Shown here piece after piece: positions 38,601 to 51,800 of a stretch of DNA of 64,000 nt. Source of the DNA: Auanema rhodensis (Eukaryota; Nematoda; Chromadorea; Rhabditida; Rhabditidae); the NCBI GenBank assembly GCA_964057225.1, contig OZ059898.1, forward strand, positions 17,895,267 to 17,959,266, in the 5' to 3' direction. The translations under genes were made by a program, and so were the position numbers. The stretch's first letter is position 1, and every line of letters begins with the position of its first letter. The notes beneath the pieces are model-generated. The model did not search any database, was not told the origin of the DNA, and saw nothing but the letters and a program-made list of their open reading frames with translations.

Positions 38601-40448
38601 ATTAGTCTAAAAACAAATTTTTATTGATATTGGTGCATGGTAACCATGACTTTGAAATTTACGTGAACTTTAATTTATGCTAATTAAGTGTACACGTGAT
38701 GTGCACTTGGTATGTAACTCGCTTCACGTGAAAGATAAAGAGATGCGGTTTTCAAAATTAGATTCCCCATGTCCATATTAGTCTAAAAACAAATTTTTAT
38801 TGATATTGGTGCATGGCAACCATGACTTTAAAATTTACGTGTACTTTAATTTATGCTAATTAAGTGTACACATGATGTGCACTTGGTATGTAACTCGCTT
38901 CACGTCAAAGATAAAGAGATGCGGTTTTCAAAATTAGATTTCGCATGTCCATATTAGTCTAATAACAAATTTTTATTGATATTGGTGCATGGTAACCATG
39001 ACTTTGAAATTTACGTGAACTTTAATTTATGCTAATTAAGTGTACACGTGATGTGCACTTGGTATGTAACTCGCTTCACGTGAAAGATAAAGAGATGCGG
39101 TTTTCAAAATTAGATTCCCCATGTCCATATTAGTCTAAAAACAAATTTTTATTGATATTGGTGCATGGCAACCATGACTTTCAAATTTACGTGAACTTCA
39201 ATTTATGCTAATTAAGTGTACACGTGATGTGCACTTGGTATGTAACTCGCTTCGCGTCAAAGATAAAGAGATGCGGTTTTCAAAATTAGATTCCTCATGT
39301 CCATATTAGTCTAAAAACGAATTTTTATTGATATTGGTGCATGGTAACCATGACTTTGAAATTTACGTGAACTTTAATTTATGCTAATTAAGTGTACACG
39401 TGATGTGCACTTGGTATGTAACTCGCTTCGCGTCAAAGATAAAGAGATGCGGTTTTCAAAATTAGATTCCTCATGTCCATATTAGTCTAAAAACGAATTT
39501 TTATTGATATTGATGCATGGTAACCATGACTTTGAAATTTACGTGAACTTTAATTTATGCTTATTAAGTGTACACGTGATGTGCACTTGGTGTGTAACTC
39601 GCTTCACGTGAAAGATAAAGGGATGCGGTTTTCAAGATTAGATTCCCCGTGTCCATATTAGTCTAAAAACAAATTTTTGTTGATATTGGTGGATGGTAAC
39701 CATGACTTTGAAATTTACGTGAACTTTAATTTATGCTAATTAAGTGTACACGTGATGTGCACTTGGTATGTAACTCGCTTCACGTGAAAGATAAAGAGAT
39801 GCGGTTTTCAAAATTAGATTCCCCATGTCCATATTAGTCTAAAAACAAATTTTTATTGATATTGGTGCATGGTAACCATGACTTTGAAATTTACGTGAAC
39901 TTTAATTTATGCTAATTAAGTGTACTCGTGATGTGCACTTGGTATGTAACTCGCTTCACGTGAAAGATAAAGAGATGCGGTTTTCAAAATTAGATTCCTC
40001 ATGTCCATATTAGTCTAAAAACAAATTTTTATTGGTATTGGTGCATGGTAACCATGACTTTGAAATTTATGTGAACTTTAATTTATGCTAATTAAGTGTA
40101 CACATGATGTGCACTTGGTATGTAACTCGCTTCACGTGAAAGATAAAGAGATGCGGTTTTCAAAATTAGATTCCTTATGTCCATATTAGTCTAAAAACAT
40201 ATTTTTATTGATATTGATGCATGGTAACCATGACTTTGAAATTTACGTGAACTTTAATTTATGCTTATTAAGTGTACACGTGATGTGCACTTGGTATGTA
40301 ACTCGCTTCACGTGAAAGATAAAGGGATGCGGTTTTCAAAATTAGATTCCCCATGTCCATATTAGTCTAAAAACAAATTTTTGTTGATATTGGTGGATGG
40401 TAACCATGACTTTGAAATTTACGTGAACTTTAATTTATGCTTATTAAG
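35697..40448 (+). repeat. 27-unit block of array B, copy 1 (4,752 bp)
   Basis: This block is followed head-to-tail by a near-identical second copy. Markers that recur at exactly 4,752 bp are GCGGTATTCAAATTTAGG (36,281 and 41,033; 37,689 and 42,441), AATAACAAATTTTT (38,961 and 43,713) and the rare GGTGTGTAACTC (in the units starting at 39,569 and 44,321). Few differences were seen between copies, such as AATTTTTAATG near 36,683 and CACACGATG at 38,341 in this copy only. The block starts with a unit carrying GCTTATTAAG before it and CAAGTGAAAG in it. Confidence 0.85.
36225..39040 (+). repeat. Tandem 8-unit blocks (1,408 bp each) inside 27-unit copy 1
   Basis: Units 36,225-37,632 and 37,633-39,040 have the same subtype order. 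The start of each is marked by AGATGAAGAGATGCGGTATTC and TTTAGGTTCC. Later units share AAGGGATGCGG with TTCCTCGTGTCC, and the CAAGTGAAAG unit with TTTACGTAAAC. The first-level pair was formed before the 27-unit duplication, because both 27-unit copies hold it (second pair 40,977-43,792). Confidence 0.83.
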
Positions 40449-43400
40449 TGTACACGTGATGTGCACTTGGTATGTAACTCGCTTCAAGTGAAAGATAAAG
40501 AGATGCGGTTTTCAAAATTAGATTCCTCATGTCCATATTTGTCTAAAAACGAATTTTTATTGATATTGATGCATGGTAACCATGACTTTGAAATTTACGT
40601 GAACTTTAATTTATGCTTATTAAGTGTACACGTGATGTGCACTTGGTATGTAACTCGCTTCAAGTGAAAGATAAAGAGATGCGGTTTTCAAAATTAGATT
40701 CCCCATGTCCATATTAGTCTAAAAACAAATTTTTATTGATATTGGTGCATGGTAACTATGACTTTGAAATTTACGTGAACTTTAATTTATGCTAATTAAG
40801 TGTACACATGATGTGCACTTGGTATGTAACTCGCTTCACGTCAAAGATAAAGAGATGCGGTTTTCAAAATTAGATTTCGCATGTCCATATTAGTCTAAAA
40901 ACAAATTTTTATTGATATTGGTGCATGGTAACCATGACTTTGAAATTTACGTGAACTTTAATTTATGCTAATTAAGTGTACACGTGATGTGCACTTGGTA
41001 TGTAACTCGCTTCACGTGAAAGATGAAGAGATGCGGTATTCAAATTTAGGTTCCCCATGTCCATATTAGTCTAAAAACAAATTTTTGTTGATATTGGTGG
41101 ATGGTAACCATGACTTTCAAATTTACGTGAACTTCAACTTATGCTAATTAAGTGTACACGTGATGTGCACTTGGTATGTAACTCGCTTCGCGTCAAAGAT
41201 AAAGAGATGCGGTTTTCAAAATTAGATTCCCCATGTCCATATTAGTCTAAAAACAAATTTTTGTTGATATTGGTGGATGGTAACCATGACTTTGAAATTT
41301 ACGTGAACTTTAATTTATGCTAATTAAGTGTACACGTGATGTGCACTTGGTATGTAACTCGCTTCACGTGAAAGATAAAGAGATGCGGTTTTCAAAATTA
41401 GATTCCTCATGTCCATATTAGTCTAAAAACGAATTTTTATTGATATTGATGCATGGTAACCATGACTTTGAAATTTACGTGAACTTTAATTTATGCTTAT
41501 TAAGTGTACACGTGATGTGCACTTGGTATGTAACTCGCTTCACGTGAAAGATAAAGGGATGCGGTTTTCAAGATTAGATTCCTCGTGTCCATATTAGTCT
41601 AAAAACAAATTTTTGTTGATATTGGTGGATGGTAACCATGACTTTGAAATTTACGTGAACTTTAATTTATGCTTATTAAGTGTACACGCGATGTGCACTT
41701 GGTATGTAACTCGCTTCAAGTGAAAGATAAAGAGATGCGGTTTTCAAAATTAGATTCCCCATGTCCATATTAGTCTAAAAACAAATTTTTATTGATATTG
41801 GTGCATGGTAACTATGACTTTGAAATTTACGTAAACTTTAATTTATGCTAATTAAGTGTACACATGATGTGCACTTGGTATGTAACTCGCTTCACGTCAA
41901 AGATAAAGAGATGCGGTTTTCAAAATTAGATTTCGCATGTCCATATTAGTCTAAAAACAAATTTTTATTGATATTGGTGCATGGTAACCATGACTTTGAA
42001 ATTTACGTGAACTTTAATTTATGCTAATTAAGTGTACACGTGATGTGCACTTGGTATGTAACTCGCTTCACGTGAAAGATAAAGAGATGCGGTTTTCAAA
42101 ATTAGATTCCCCATGTCCATATTAGTCTAAAAACAAATTTTTATTGATATTGGTGCATGGCAACCATGACTTTAAAATTTACGTGTACTTTAATTTATGC
42201 TAATTAAGTGTACACATGATGTGCACTTGGTATGTAACTCGCTTCACGTCAAAGATAAAGAGATGCGGTTTTCAAAATTAGATTTCGCATGTCCATATTA
42301 GTCTAAAAACAAATTTTTATTGATATTGGTGCATGGTAACCATGACTTTGAAATTTACGTGAACTTTAATTTATGCTAATTAAGTGTACACGTGATGTGC
42401 ACTTGGTATGTAACTCGCTTCACGTGAAAGATGAAGAGATGCGGTATTCAAATTTAGGTTCCCCATGTCCATATTAGTCTAAAAACAAATTTTTGTTGAT
42501 ATTGGTGGATGGTAACCATGACTTTCAAATTTACGTGAACTTCAATTTATGCTAATTAAGTGTACACGTGATGTGCACTTGGTATGTAACTCGCTTCGCG
42601 TCAAAGATAAAGAGATGCGGTTTTCAAAATTAGATTCCCCATGTCCATATTAGTCTAAAAACAAATTTTTGTTGATATTGGTGGATGGTAACCATGACTT
42701 TGAAATTTACGTGAACTTTAATTTATGCTAATTAAGTGTACACGTGATGTGCACTTGGTATGTAACTCGCTTCACGTGAAAGATAAAGAGATGCGGTTTT
42801 CAAAATTAGATTCCTCATGTCCATATTAGTCTAAAAACGAATTTTTATTGATATTGATGCATGGTAACCATGACTTTGAAATTTACGTGAACTTTAATTT
42901 ATGCTTATTAAGTGTACACGTGATGTGCACTTGGTATGTAACTCGCTTCACGTGAAAGATAAAGGGATGCGGTTTTCAAGATTAGATTCCTCGTGTCCAT
43001 ATTAGTCTAAAAACAAATTTTTGTTGATATTGGTGGATGGTAACCATGACTTTGAAATTTACGTGAACTTTAATTTATGCTTATTAAGTGTACACGCGAT
43101 GTGCACTTGGTATGTAACTCGCTTCAAGTGAAAGATAAAGAGATGCGGTTTTCAAAATTAGATTCCCCATGTCCATATTAGTCTAAAAACAAATTTTTAT
43201 TGATATTGGTGCATGGTAACTATGACTTTGAAATTTACGTAAACTTTAATTTATGCTAATTAAGTGTACACATGATGTGCACTTGGTATGTAACTCGCTT
43301 CACGTCAAAGATAAAGAGATGCGGTTTTCAAAATTAGATTTCGCATGTCCATATTAGTCTAAAAACAAATTTTTATTGATATTGGTGCATGGTAACCATG

Positions 43401-45200
43401 ACTTTGAAATTTACGTGAACTTTAATTTATGCTAATTAAGTGTACACGTGATGTGCACTTGGTATGTAACTCGCTTCACGTGAAAGATAAAGAGATGCGG
43501 TTTTCAAAATTAGATTCCCCATGTCCATATTAGTCTAAAAACAAATTTTTATTGATATTGGTGCATGGCAACCATGACTTTAAAATTTACGTGTACTTTA
43601 ATTTATGCTAATTAAGTGTACACATGATGTGCACTTGGTATGTAACTCGCTTCACGTCAAAGATAAAGAGATGCGGTTTTCAAAATTAGATTTCGCATGT
43701 CCATATTAGTCTAATAACAAATTTTTATTGATATTGGTGCATGGTAACCATGACTTTGAAATTTACGTGAACTTTAATTTATGCTAATTAAGTGTACACG
43801 TGATGTGCACTTGGTATGTAACTCGCTTCACGTGAAAGATAAAGAGATGCGGTTTTCAAAATTAGATTCCCCATGTCCATATTAGTCTAAAAACAAATTT
43901 TTATTGATATTGGTGCATGGCAACCATGACTTTCAAATTTACGTGAACTTCAATTTATGCTAATTAAGTGTACACGTGATGTGCACTTGGTATGTAACTC
44001 GCTTCGCGTCAAAGATAAAGAGATGCGGTTTTCAAAATTAGATTCCTCATGTCCATATTAGTCTAAAAACGAATTTTTATTGATATTGGTGCATGGTAAC
44101 CATGACTTTGAAATTTACGTGAACTTTAATTTATGCTAATTAAGTGTACACGTGATGTGCACTTGGTATGTAACTCGCTTCGCGTCAAAGATAAAGAGAT
44201 GCGGTTTTCAAAATTAGATTCCTCATGTCCATATTAGTCTAAAAACGAATTTTTATTGATATTGATGCATGGTAACCATGACTTTGAAATTTACGTGAAC
44301 TTTAATTTATGCTTATTAAGTGTACACGTGATGTGCACTTGGTGTGTAACTCGCTTCACGTGAAAGATAAAGGGATGCGGTTTTCAAGATTAGATTCCCC
44401 GTGTCCATATTAGTCTAAAAACAAATTTTTGTTGATATTGGTGGATGGTAACCATGACTTTGAAATTTACGTGAACTTTAATTTATGCTAATTAAGTGTA
44501 CACGTGATGTGCACTTGGTATGTAACTCGCTTCACGTGAAAGATAAAGAGATGCGGTTTTCAAAATTAGATTCCCCATGTCCATATTAGTCTAAAAACAA
44601 ATTTTTATTGATATTGGTGCATGGTAACCATGACTTTGAAATTTACGTGAACTTTAATTTATGCTAATTAAGTGTACTCGTGATGTGCACTTGGTATGTA
44701 ACTCGCTTCACGTGAAAGATAAAGAGATGCGGTTTTCAAAATTAGATTCCTCATGTCCATATTAGTCTAAAAACAAATTTTTATTGGTATTGGTGCATGG
44801 TAACCATGACTTTGAAATTTATGTGAACTTTAATTTATGCTAATTAAGTGTACACATGATGTGCACTTGGTATGTAACTCGCTTCACGTGAAAGATAAAG
44901 AGATGCGGTTTTCAAAATTAGATTCCTTATGTCCATATTAGTCTAAAAACATATTTTTATTGATATTGATGCATGGTAACCATGACTTTGAAATTTACGT
45001 GAACTTTAATTTATGCTTATTAAGTGTACACGTGATGTGCACTTGGTATGTAACTCGCTTCACGTGAAAGATAAAGGGATGCGGTTTTCAAAATTAGATT
45101 CCCCATGTCCATATTAGTCTAAAAACAAATTTTTGTTGATATTGGTGGATGGTAACCATGACTTTGAAATTTACGTGAACTTTAATTTATGCTAATTAAG
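40449..45200 (+). repeat. 27-unit block of array B, copy 2 (4,752 bp)
   Basis: Head-to-tail duplicate of the preceding block, starting at the same unit type. Differences from copy 1 include ATTTGTCTAAAAACG near 40,540 and TTCAACTTATGC near 41,134. Agreement ends at about 45,189, where the next unit (GATGCGATTTTC at 45,255) instead resembles the unit at 33,761. The flank thus reuses sequence that precedes copy 1, 65 units (11,440 bp) upstream, implying an older and larger copy event. Confidence 0.85.
40977..43792 (+). repeat. Tandem 8-unit blocks (1,408 bp each) inside 27-unit copy 2
   Basis: The same pair of eight-unit blocks as at 36,225-39,040, shifted by 4,752 bp: 40,977-42,384 and 42,385-43,792. 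The second block again ends in a unit with CTAATAACAAATT, whereas the first ends with CTAAAAACAAATT, just as in copy 1. This shared asymmetry supports copying of the whole region as one piece. Confidence 0.83.
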
Positions 45201-45552
45201 TGTACACGTGATGTGCACTTGGTATGTAACTCGCTTCACGTGAAAGATAAAGAGATGCGATTTTCAAAATTAGATTCCCCATGTCCATATTAGTCTAAAA
45301 ACAAATTTTTATTGATATTGGTGCATGGTAACCATGACTTTGAAATTTACGTGAACTTTAATTTATGCTAATTAAGTGTACACATGATGTGCACTTGGTA
45401 TGTAACTCGCTTCACGTGAAAGATAAAGAGATGCGGTTTTCAAAATTAGATTTCGCATGTCCATATTATTCTAAAAACGAATTTTTATTGATATTGGTGC
45501 ATGGTAACCATGACTTTGAAATTTACGTGAACTTTAATTTATGCTAATTAAG

Positions 45553-45834
45553 TGTACACGTGATGTGCACTTGGTATGTAACTCGCTTCACGTGAAAGAT
45601 AAAGAGATGCGGTTTTCAAAATTAGATTCCCCTTGTCCATATTAGTCTAAAAACAAATTTTTATTGATTTTGGTGCATGGTAACCATGACTTTGAACGTG
45701 AAAGATAAAGAGATGCGGTTTTCAAAATTAGATTCCTCATGTCCATATTAGTCTAAAAACGAATTTTTATTGATATTGATGCATGGTAACCATGACTTTG
45801 AAATTTACGTGAACTTTAATTTATGCTTATTAAG
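45553..45834 (+). repeat. Two 176-bp units fused by a 70-bp deletion
   Basis: The TGTAC landmarks at 45,553 and 45,835 are 282 bp apart instead of 352. The sequence runs GACTTTGAACGTGAAAG at about 45,688-45,704. It leaves the normal unit after ...TTTGAA and resumes at the ACGTGAAAG of the next unit. The missing 70 bp hold the unit end, the GTGTACAC palindrome and the first CACGTG-type site. Only one base of overlap is evident at the joint. Other private changes nearby are CCCCTTGTCC and TTGATTTTGG. It is the largest length change I saw in array B. Confidence 0.88.
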
Positions 45835-48800
45835 TGTACACGTGATGTGCACTTGGTATGTAACTCGCTTCAAGTGAAAGATAAAGAGATGCGGTTTTCA
45901 AAATTAGATTTCGCATGTCCATATTAGTCTAAAAACAAATTTTTATTGATATTGGTGCATGGTAACCATGACTTTGAAATTTACGTGAACTTTAATTTAT
46001 GCTAATTAAGTGTACACGTGATGTGCACTTGGTATGTAACTCGCTTCACGTGAAAGATAAAGAGATGCGGTTTTCAAAATTAGATTCCCCATGTCCATAT
46101 TAGTCTAAAAACAAATTTTTATTGATATTGGTGCATGGCAACCATGACTTTAAAATTTACGTGTACTTTAATTTATGCTAATTAAGTGTACACATGATGT
46201 GCACTTGGTATGTAACTCGCTTCACGTCAAAGATAAAGAGATGCGGTTTTCAAAATTAGATTTCGCATGTCCATATTAGTCTAATAACAAATTTTTATTG
46301 ATATTGGTGCATGGTAACCATGACTTTGAAATTTACGTGAACTTTAATTTATGCTAATTAAGTGTACACGTGATGTGCACTTGGTATGTAACTCGCTTCA
46401 CGTGAAAGATAAAGAGATGCGGTTTTCAAAATTAGATTCCCCATGTCCATATTAGTCTAAAAACAAATTTTTATTGATATTGGTGCATGGCAACCATGAC
46501 TTTCAAATTTACGTGAACTTCAATTTATGCTAATTAAGTGTACACGTGATGTGCACTTGGTATGTAACTCGCTTCGCGTCAAAGATAAAGAGATGCGGTT
46601 TTCAAAATTAGATTCCTCATGTCCATATTAGTCTAAAAACGAATTTGTATTGATATTGGTGCATGGTAACCATGACTTTGAAATTTACGTGAACTTTAAT
46701 TTATGCTAATTAAGTGTACACGTGATGTGCACTTGGTATGTAACTCGCTTCGCGTCAAAGATAAAGAGATGCGGTTTTCAAAATTAGATTCCTCATGTCC
46801 ATATTAGTCTAAAAACGAATTTTTATTGATATTGATGCATGGTAACCATGAGTTTGAAATTTACGTGAACTTTAATTTATGCTTATTAAGTGTACACGTG
46901 ATGTGCACTTGGTATGTAACTCGCTTCACGTGAAAGATAAAGAGATGCGGTTTTCAAAATTAGATTCCCCATGTCCATATTAGTCTAAAAACAAATTTTT
47001 ATTGATATTGGTGCATGGTAACTATGACTTTGAAATTTACGTAAACTTTAATTTATGCTAATTAAGTGTACACATGATGTGCACTTGGTATGTAACTCGC
47101 TTCACGTCAAAGATAAAGAGATGCGGTTTTCAAAATTAGATTTCGCATGTCCATATTAGTCTAAAAACAAATTTTTATTGATATTGGTGCATGGTAACCA
47201 TGACTTTGAAATTTACGTGAACTTTAATTTATGCTAATTAAGTGTACACGTGATGTGCACTTGGTATGTAACTCGCTTCACGTGAAAGATAAAGAGATGC
47301 GGTTTTCAAAATTAGATTTCGCATGTCCATATTAGTCTAATAACAAATTTTTATTGATATTGGTGCATGGTAACCATGACTTTGAAATTTACGTGAACTT
47401 TAATTTATGCTAATTAAGTGTACACGTGATGTGCACTTGGTATGTAACTCGCTTCAAGTGAAAGATAAAGAGATGCGGTTTTCAAAATTAGATTCCCAAT
47501 GTCCATATTAGTCTAAAAACAAATTTTTATTGATATTGGTGCATGGTAACTATGACTTTGAAATTTACGTAAACTTTAATTTATGCTAATTAAGTGTATA
47601 CATGATGTGCACTTGGTATGTAACTCGCTTCACGTCAAAGATAAAGAGATGCGGTTTTCAAAATTAGATTTCGCATGTCCATATTAGTCTAAAAACAAAT
47701 TTTTATTGATATTGGTGCATGGTAACCATGACTTTGAAATTTACGTGAACTTTAATTTATGCTAATTAAGTGTACACGTGATGTGCACTTGGTATGTAAC
47801 TCGCTTCACGTGAAAGATAAAGAGATGCGGTTTTCAAAATTAGATTCCCAATGTCCATATTAGTCTAAAAACAAATTTTTATTGATATTGGTGCATGGTA
47901 ACTATGACTTTGAAATTTACGTAAACTTTAATTTATGCTAATTAAGTGTATACATGATGTGCACTTGGTATGTAACTCGCTTCACGTCAAAGATAAAGAG
48001 ATGCGGTTTTCAAAATTAGATTTCGCATGTCCATATTAGTCTAAAAACAAATTTTTATTGATATTGGTGCATGGTAACCATGACTTTGAAATTTACGTGA
48101 ACTTTAATTTATGCTAATTAAGTGTACACGTGATGTGCACTTGGTATGTAACTCGCTTCACGTGAAAGATAAAGAGATGCGGTTTTCAAAATTAGATTCC
48201 CCATGTCCATATTAGTCTAAAAACAAATTTTTATTGATATTGGTGCATGGCAACCATGACTTTAAAATTTACGTGTACTTTAATTTATGCTAATTAAGTG
48301 TACACATGATGTGCACTTGGTATGTAACTCGCTTCACGTCAAAGATAAAGAGATGCGGTTTTCAAAATTAGATTTCGCATGTCCATATTAGTCTAATAAC
48401 AAATTTTTATTGATATTGGTGCATGGTAACCATGACTTTGAAATTTACGTGAACTTTAATTTATGCTAATTAAGTGTACACGTGATGTGCACTTGGTATG
48501 TAACTCGCTTCACGTGAAAGATAAAGAGATGCGGTTTTCAAAATTAGATTCCCCATGTCCATATTAGTCTAAAAACAAATTTTTATTGATATTGGTGCAT
48601 GGCAACCATGACTTTCAAATTTACGTGAACTTCAATTTATGCTAATTAAGTGTACACGTGATGTGCACTTGGTATGTAACTCGCTTCGCGTCAAAGATAA
48701 AGAGATGCGGTTTTCAAAATTAGATTCCTCATGTCCATATTAGTCTAAAAACGAATTTGTATTGATATTGGTGCATGGTAACCATGACTTTGAAATTTAC

Positions 48801-51800
48801 GTGAACTTTAATTTATGCTAATTAAGTGTACACGTGATGTGCACTTGGTATGTAACTCGCTTCGCGTCAAAGATAAAGAGATGCGGTTTTCAAAATTAGA
48901 TTCCTCATGTCCATATTAGTCTAAAAACGAATTTTTATTGATATTGATGCATGGTAACCATGAGTTTGAAATTTACGTGAACTTTAATTTATGCTTATTA
49001 AGTGTACACGTGATGTGCACTTGGTATGTAACTCGCTTCACGTCAAAGATAAAGAGATGCGGTTTTCAAAATTAGATTTCGCATGTCCATATTAGTCTAA
49101 AAACAAATTTTTATTGATATTGGTGCATGGTAACCATGACTTTGAAATTTACGTGAACTTTAATTTATGCTAATTAAGTGTACACGTGATGTGCACTTGG
49201 TATGTAACTCGCTTCACGTGAAAGATAAAGAGATGCGGTTTTCAAAATTAGATTCCCCATGTCGATATTAGTCTAAAAACAAATTTTTATTGATATTGGT
49301 GCATGGCAACCATGACTTTAAAATTTACGTGTACTTTAATTTATGCTAATTAAGTGTACACATGATGTGCACTTGGTATGTAACTCGCTTCACGTCAAAG
49401 ATAAAGAGATGCGGTTTTCAAAATTAGATTTCGCATGTCCATATTAGTCTAATAACAAATTTTTATTGATATTGGTGCATGGTAACCATGACTTTGAAAT
49501 TTACGTGAACTTTAATTTATGCTAATTAAGTGTACACGTGATGTGCACTTGGTATGTAACTCGCTTCACGTGAAAGATAAAGAGATGCGGTTTTCAAAAT
49601 TAGATTCCCCATGTCCATATTAGTCTAAAAACAAATTTTTATTGATATTGGTGCATGGCAACCATGACTTTCAAATTTACGTGAACTTCAATTTATGCTA
49701 ATTAAGTGTACACGTGATGTGCACTTGGTATGTAACTCGCTTCGCGTCAAAGATAAAGAGATGCGGTTTTCACAATTAGATTCCTCATGTCCATATTAGT
49801 CTAAAAACGAATTTGTATTGATATTGGTGCATGGTAACCATGACTTTGAAATTTACGTGAACTTTAATTTATGCTAATTAAGTGTACACGTGATGTGCAC
49901 TTGGTATGTAACTCGCTTCGCGTCAAAGATAAAGAGATGCGGTTTTCAAAATTAGATTCCTCATGTCCATATTAGTCTAAAAACGAATTTTTATTGATAT
50001 TGATGCATGGTAACCATGAGTTTGAAATTTACGTGAACTTTAATTTATGCTTATTAAGTGTACACGTGATGTGCACTTGGTATGTAACTCGCTTCACGTG
50101 AAAGATAAAGAGATGCGGTTTTCAAAATTAGATTCCCCATGTCCATATTAGTCTAAAAACAAATTTTTATTGATATTGGTGCATGGTAACCATGACTTTG
50201 AAATTTACGTGAACTTTAATTTATGCTAATTAAGTGTACTCGTGATGTGCACTTGGTATGTAACTCGCTTCACGTGAAAGATAAAGAGATGCGGTTTTCA
50301 AAATTAGATTCCTCATGTCCATATTAGTCTAAAAACAAATTTTTATTGGTATTGGTGCATGGCAACTATGACTTTTAAATTTACGTGTACTTTAATTTAT
50401 GCTAATTAAGTGTACACATGATGTGCACTTGGTATGTAACTCGCTTCACGTCAAAGATAAAGAAATGTGGTTTTCAAAATTAGATTCCTCATGTCCATAT
50501 TAGTCTAAAAACAAATTTTTATTAATATTGGTGCATGGTAACCATGACTTTGAAATTTATGTGAACTTTAATTTATGCTAATTAAGTGTACACATGATGT
50601 GCACTTGGTATGTAATTCGCTTCACGTGAAAGATAAAGAGATGCGGTTTTCAAAATTAGATTCCTCATGTCCATATTAGTCTAAAAACAAATTTTTATTG
50701 ATATTGGTGCATGGCAACCATGACTTTCAAATTTACGTGAACTTCAATTTATGCTAATTAAGTGTACACGTGATGTGCACTTGGTATGTAACTCGCTTCG
50801 CGTCAAAGATAAAGAGATGCGGTTTTCACAATTAGATTCCTCATGTCCATATTAGTCTAAAAACGAATTTGTATTGATATTGGTGCATGGTAACCATGAC
50901 TTTGAAATTTACGTGAACTTTAATTTATGCTAATTAAGTGTACACGTGATGTGCACTTGGTATGTAACTCGCTTCGCGTCAAAGATAAAGAGATGCGGTT
51001 TTCAAAATTAGATTCCTCATGTCCATATTAGTCTAAAAACGAATTTTTATTGATATTGATGCATGGTAACCATGAGTTTGAAATTTACGTGAACTTTAAT
51101 TTATGCTTATTAAGTGTACACGTGATGTGCACTTGGTATGTAACTCGCTTCACGTGAAAGATAAAGAGATGCGGTTTTCAAAATTAGATTCCCCATGTCC
51201 ATATTAGTCTAAAAACAAATTTTTATTGATATTGGTGCATGGTAACCATGACTTTGAAATTTACGTGAACTTTAATTTATGCTAATTAAGTGTACTCGTG
51301 ATGTGCACTTGGTATGTAACTCGCTTCACGTGAAAGATAAAGAGATGCGGTTTTCAAAATTAGATTCCTCATGTCCATATTAGTCTAAAAACAAATTTTT
51401 ATTGGTATTGGTGCATGGCAACTATGACTTTTAAATTTACGTGTACTTTAATTTATGCTAATTAAGTGTACACATGATGTGCACTTGGTATGTAACTCGC
51501 TTCACGTCAAAGATAAAGAAATGTGGTTTTCAAAATTAGATTCCTCATGTCCATATTAGTCTAAAAACAAATTTTTATTAATATTGGTGCATGGTAACCA
51601 TGACTTTGAAATTTATGTGAACTTTAATTTATGCTAATTAAGTGTACACATGATGTGCACTTGGTATGTAATTCGCTTCACGTGAAAGATAAAGAGATGC
51701 GGTTTTCAAAATTAGATTCCTCATGTCCATATTAGTCAAAAACGAATTTTTATTGATATTCATGCATGGTAACCATGACTTTGAAATTTACGTGAACTTT

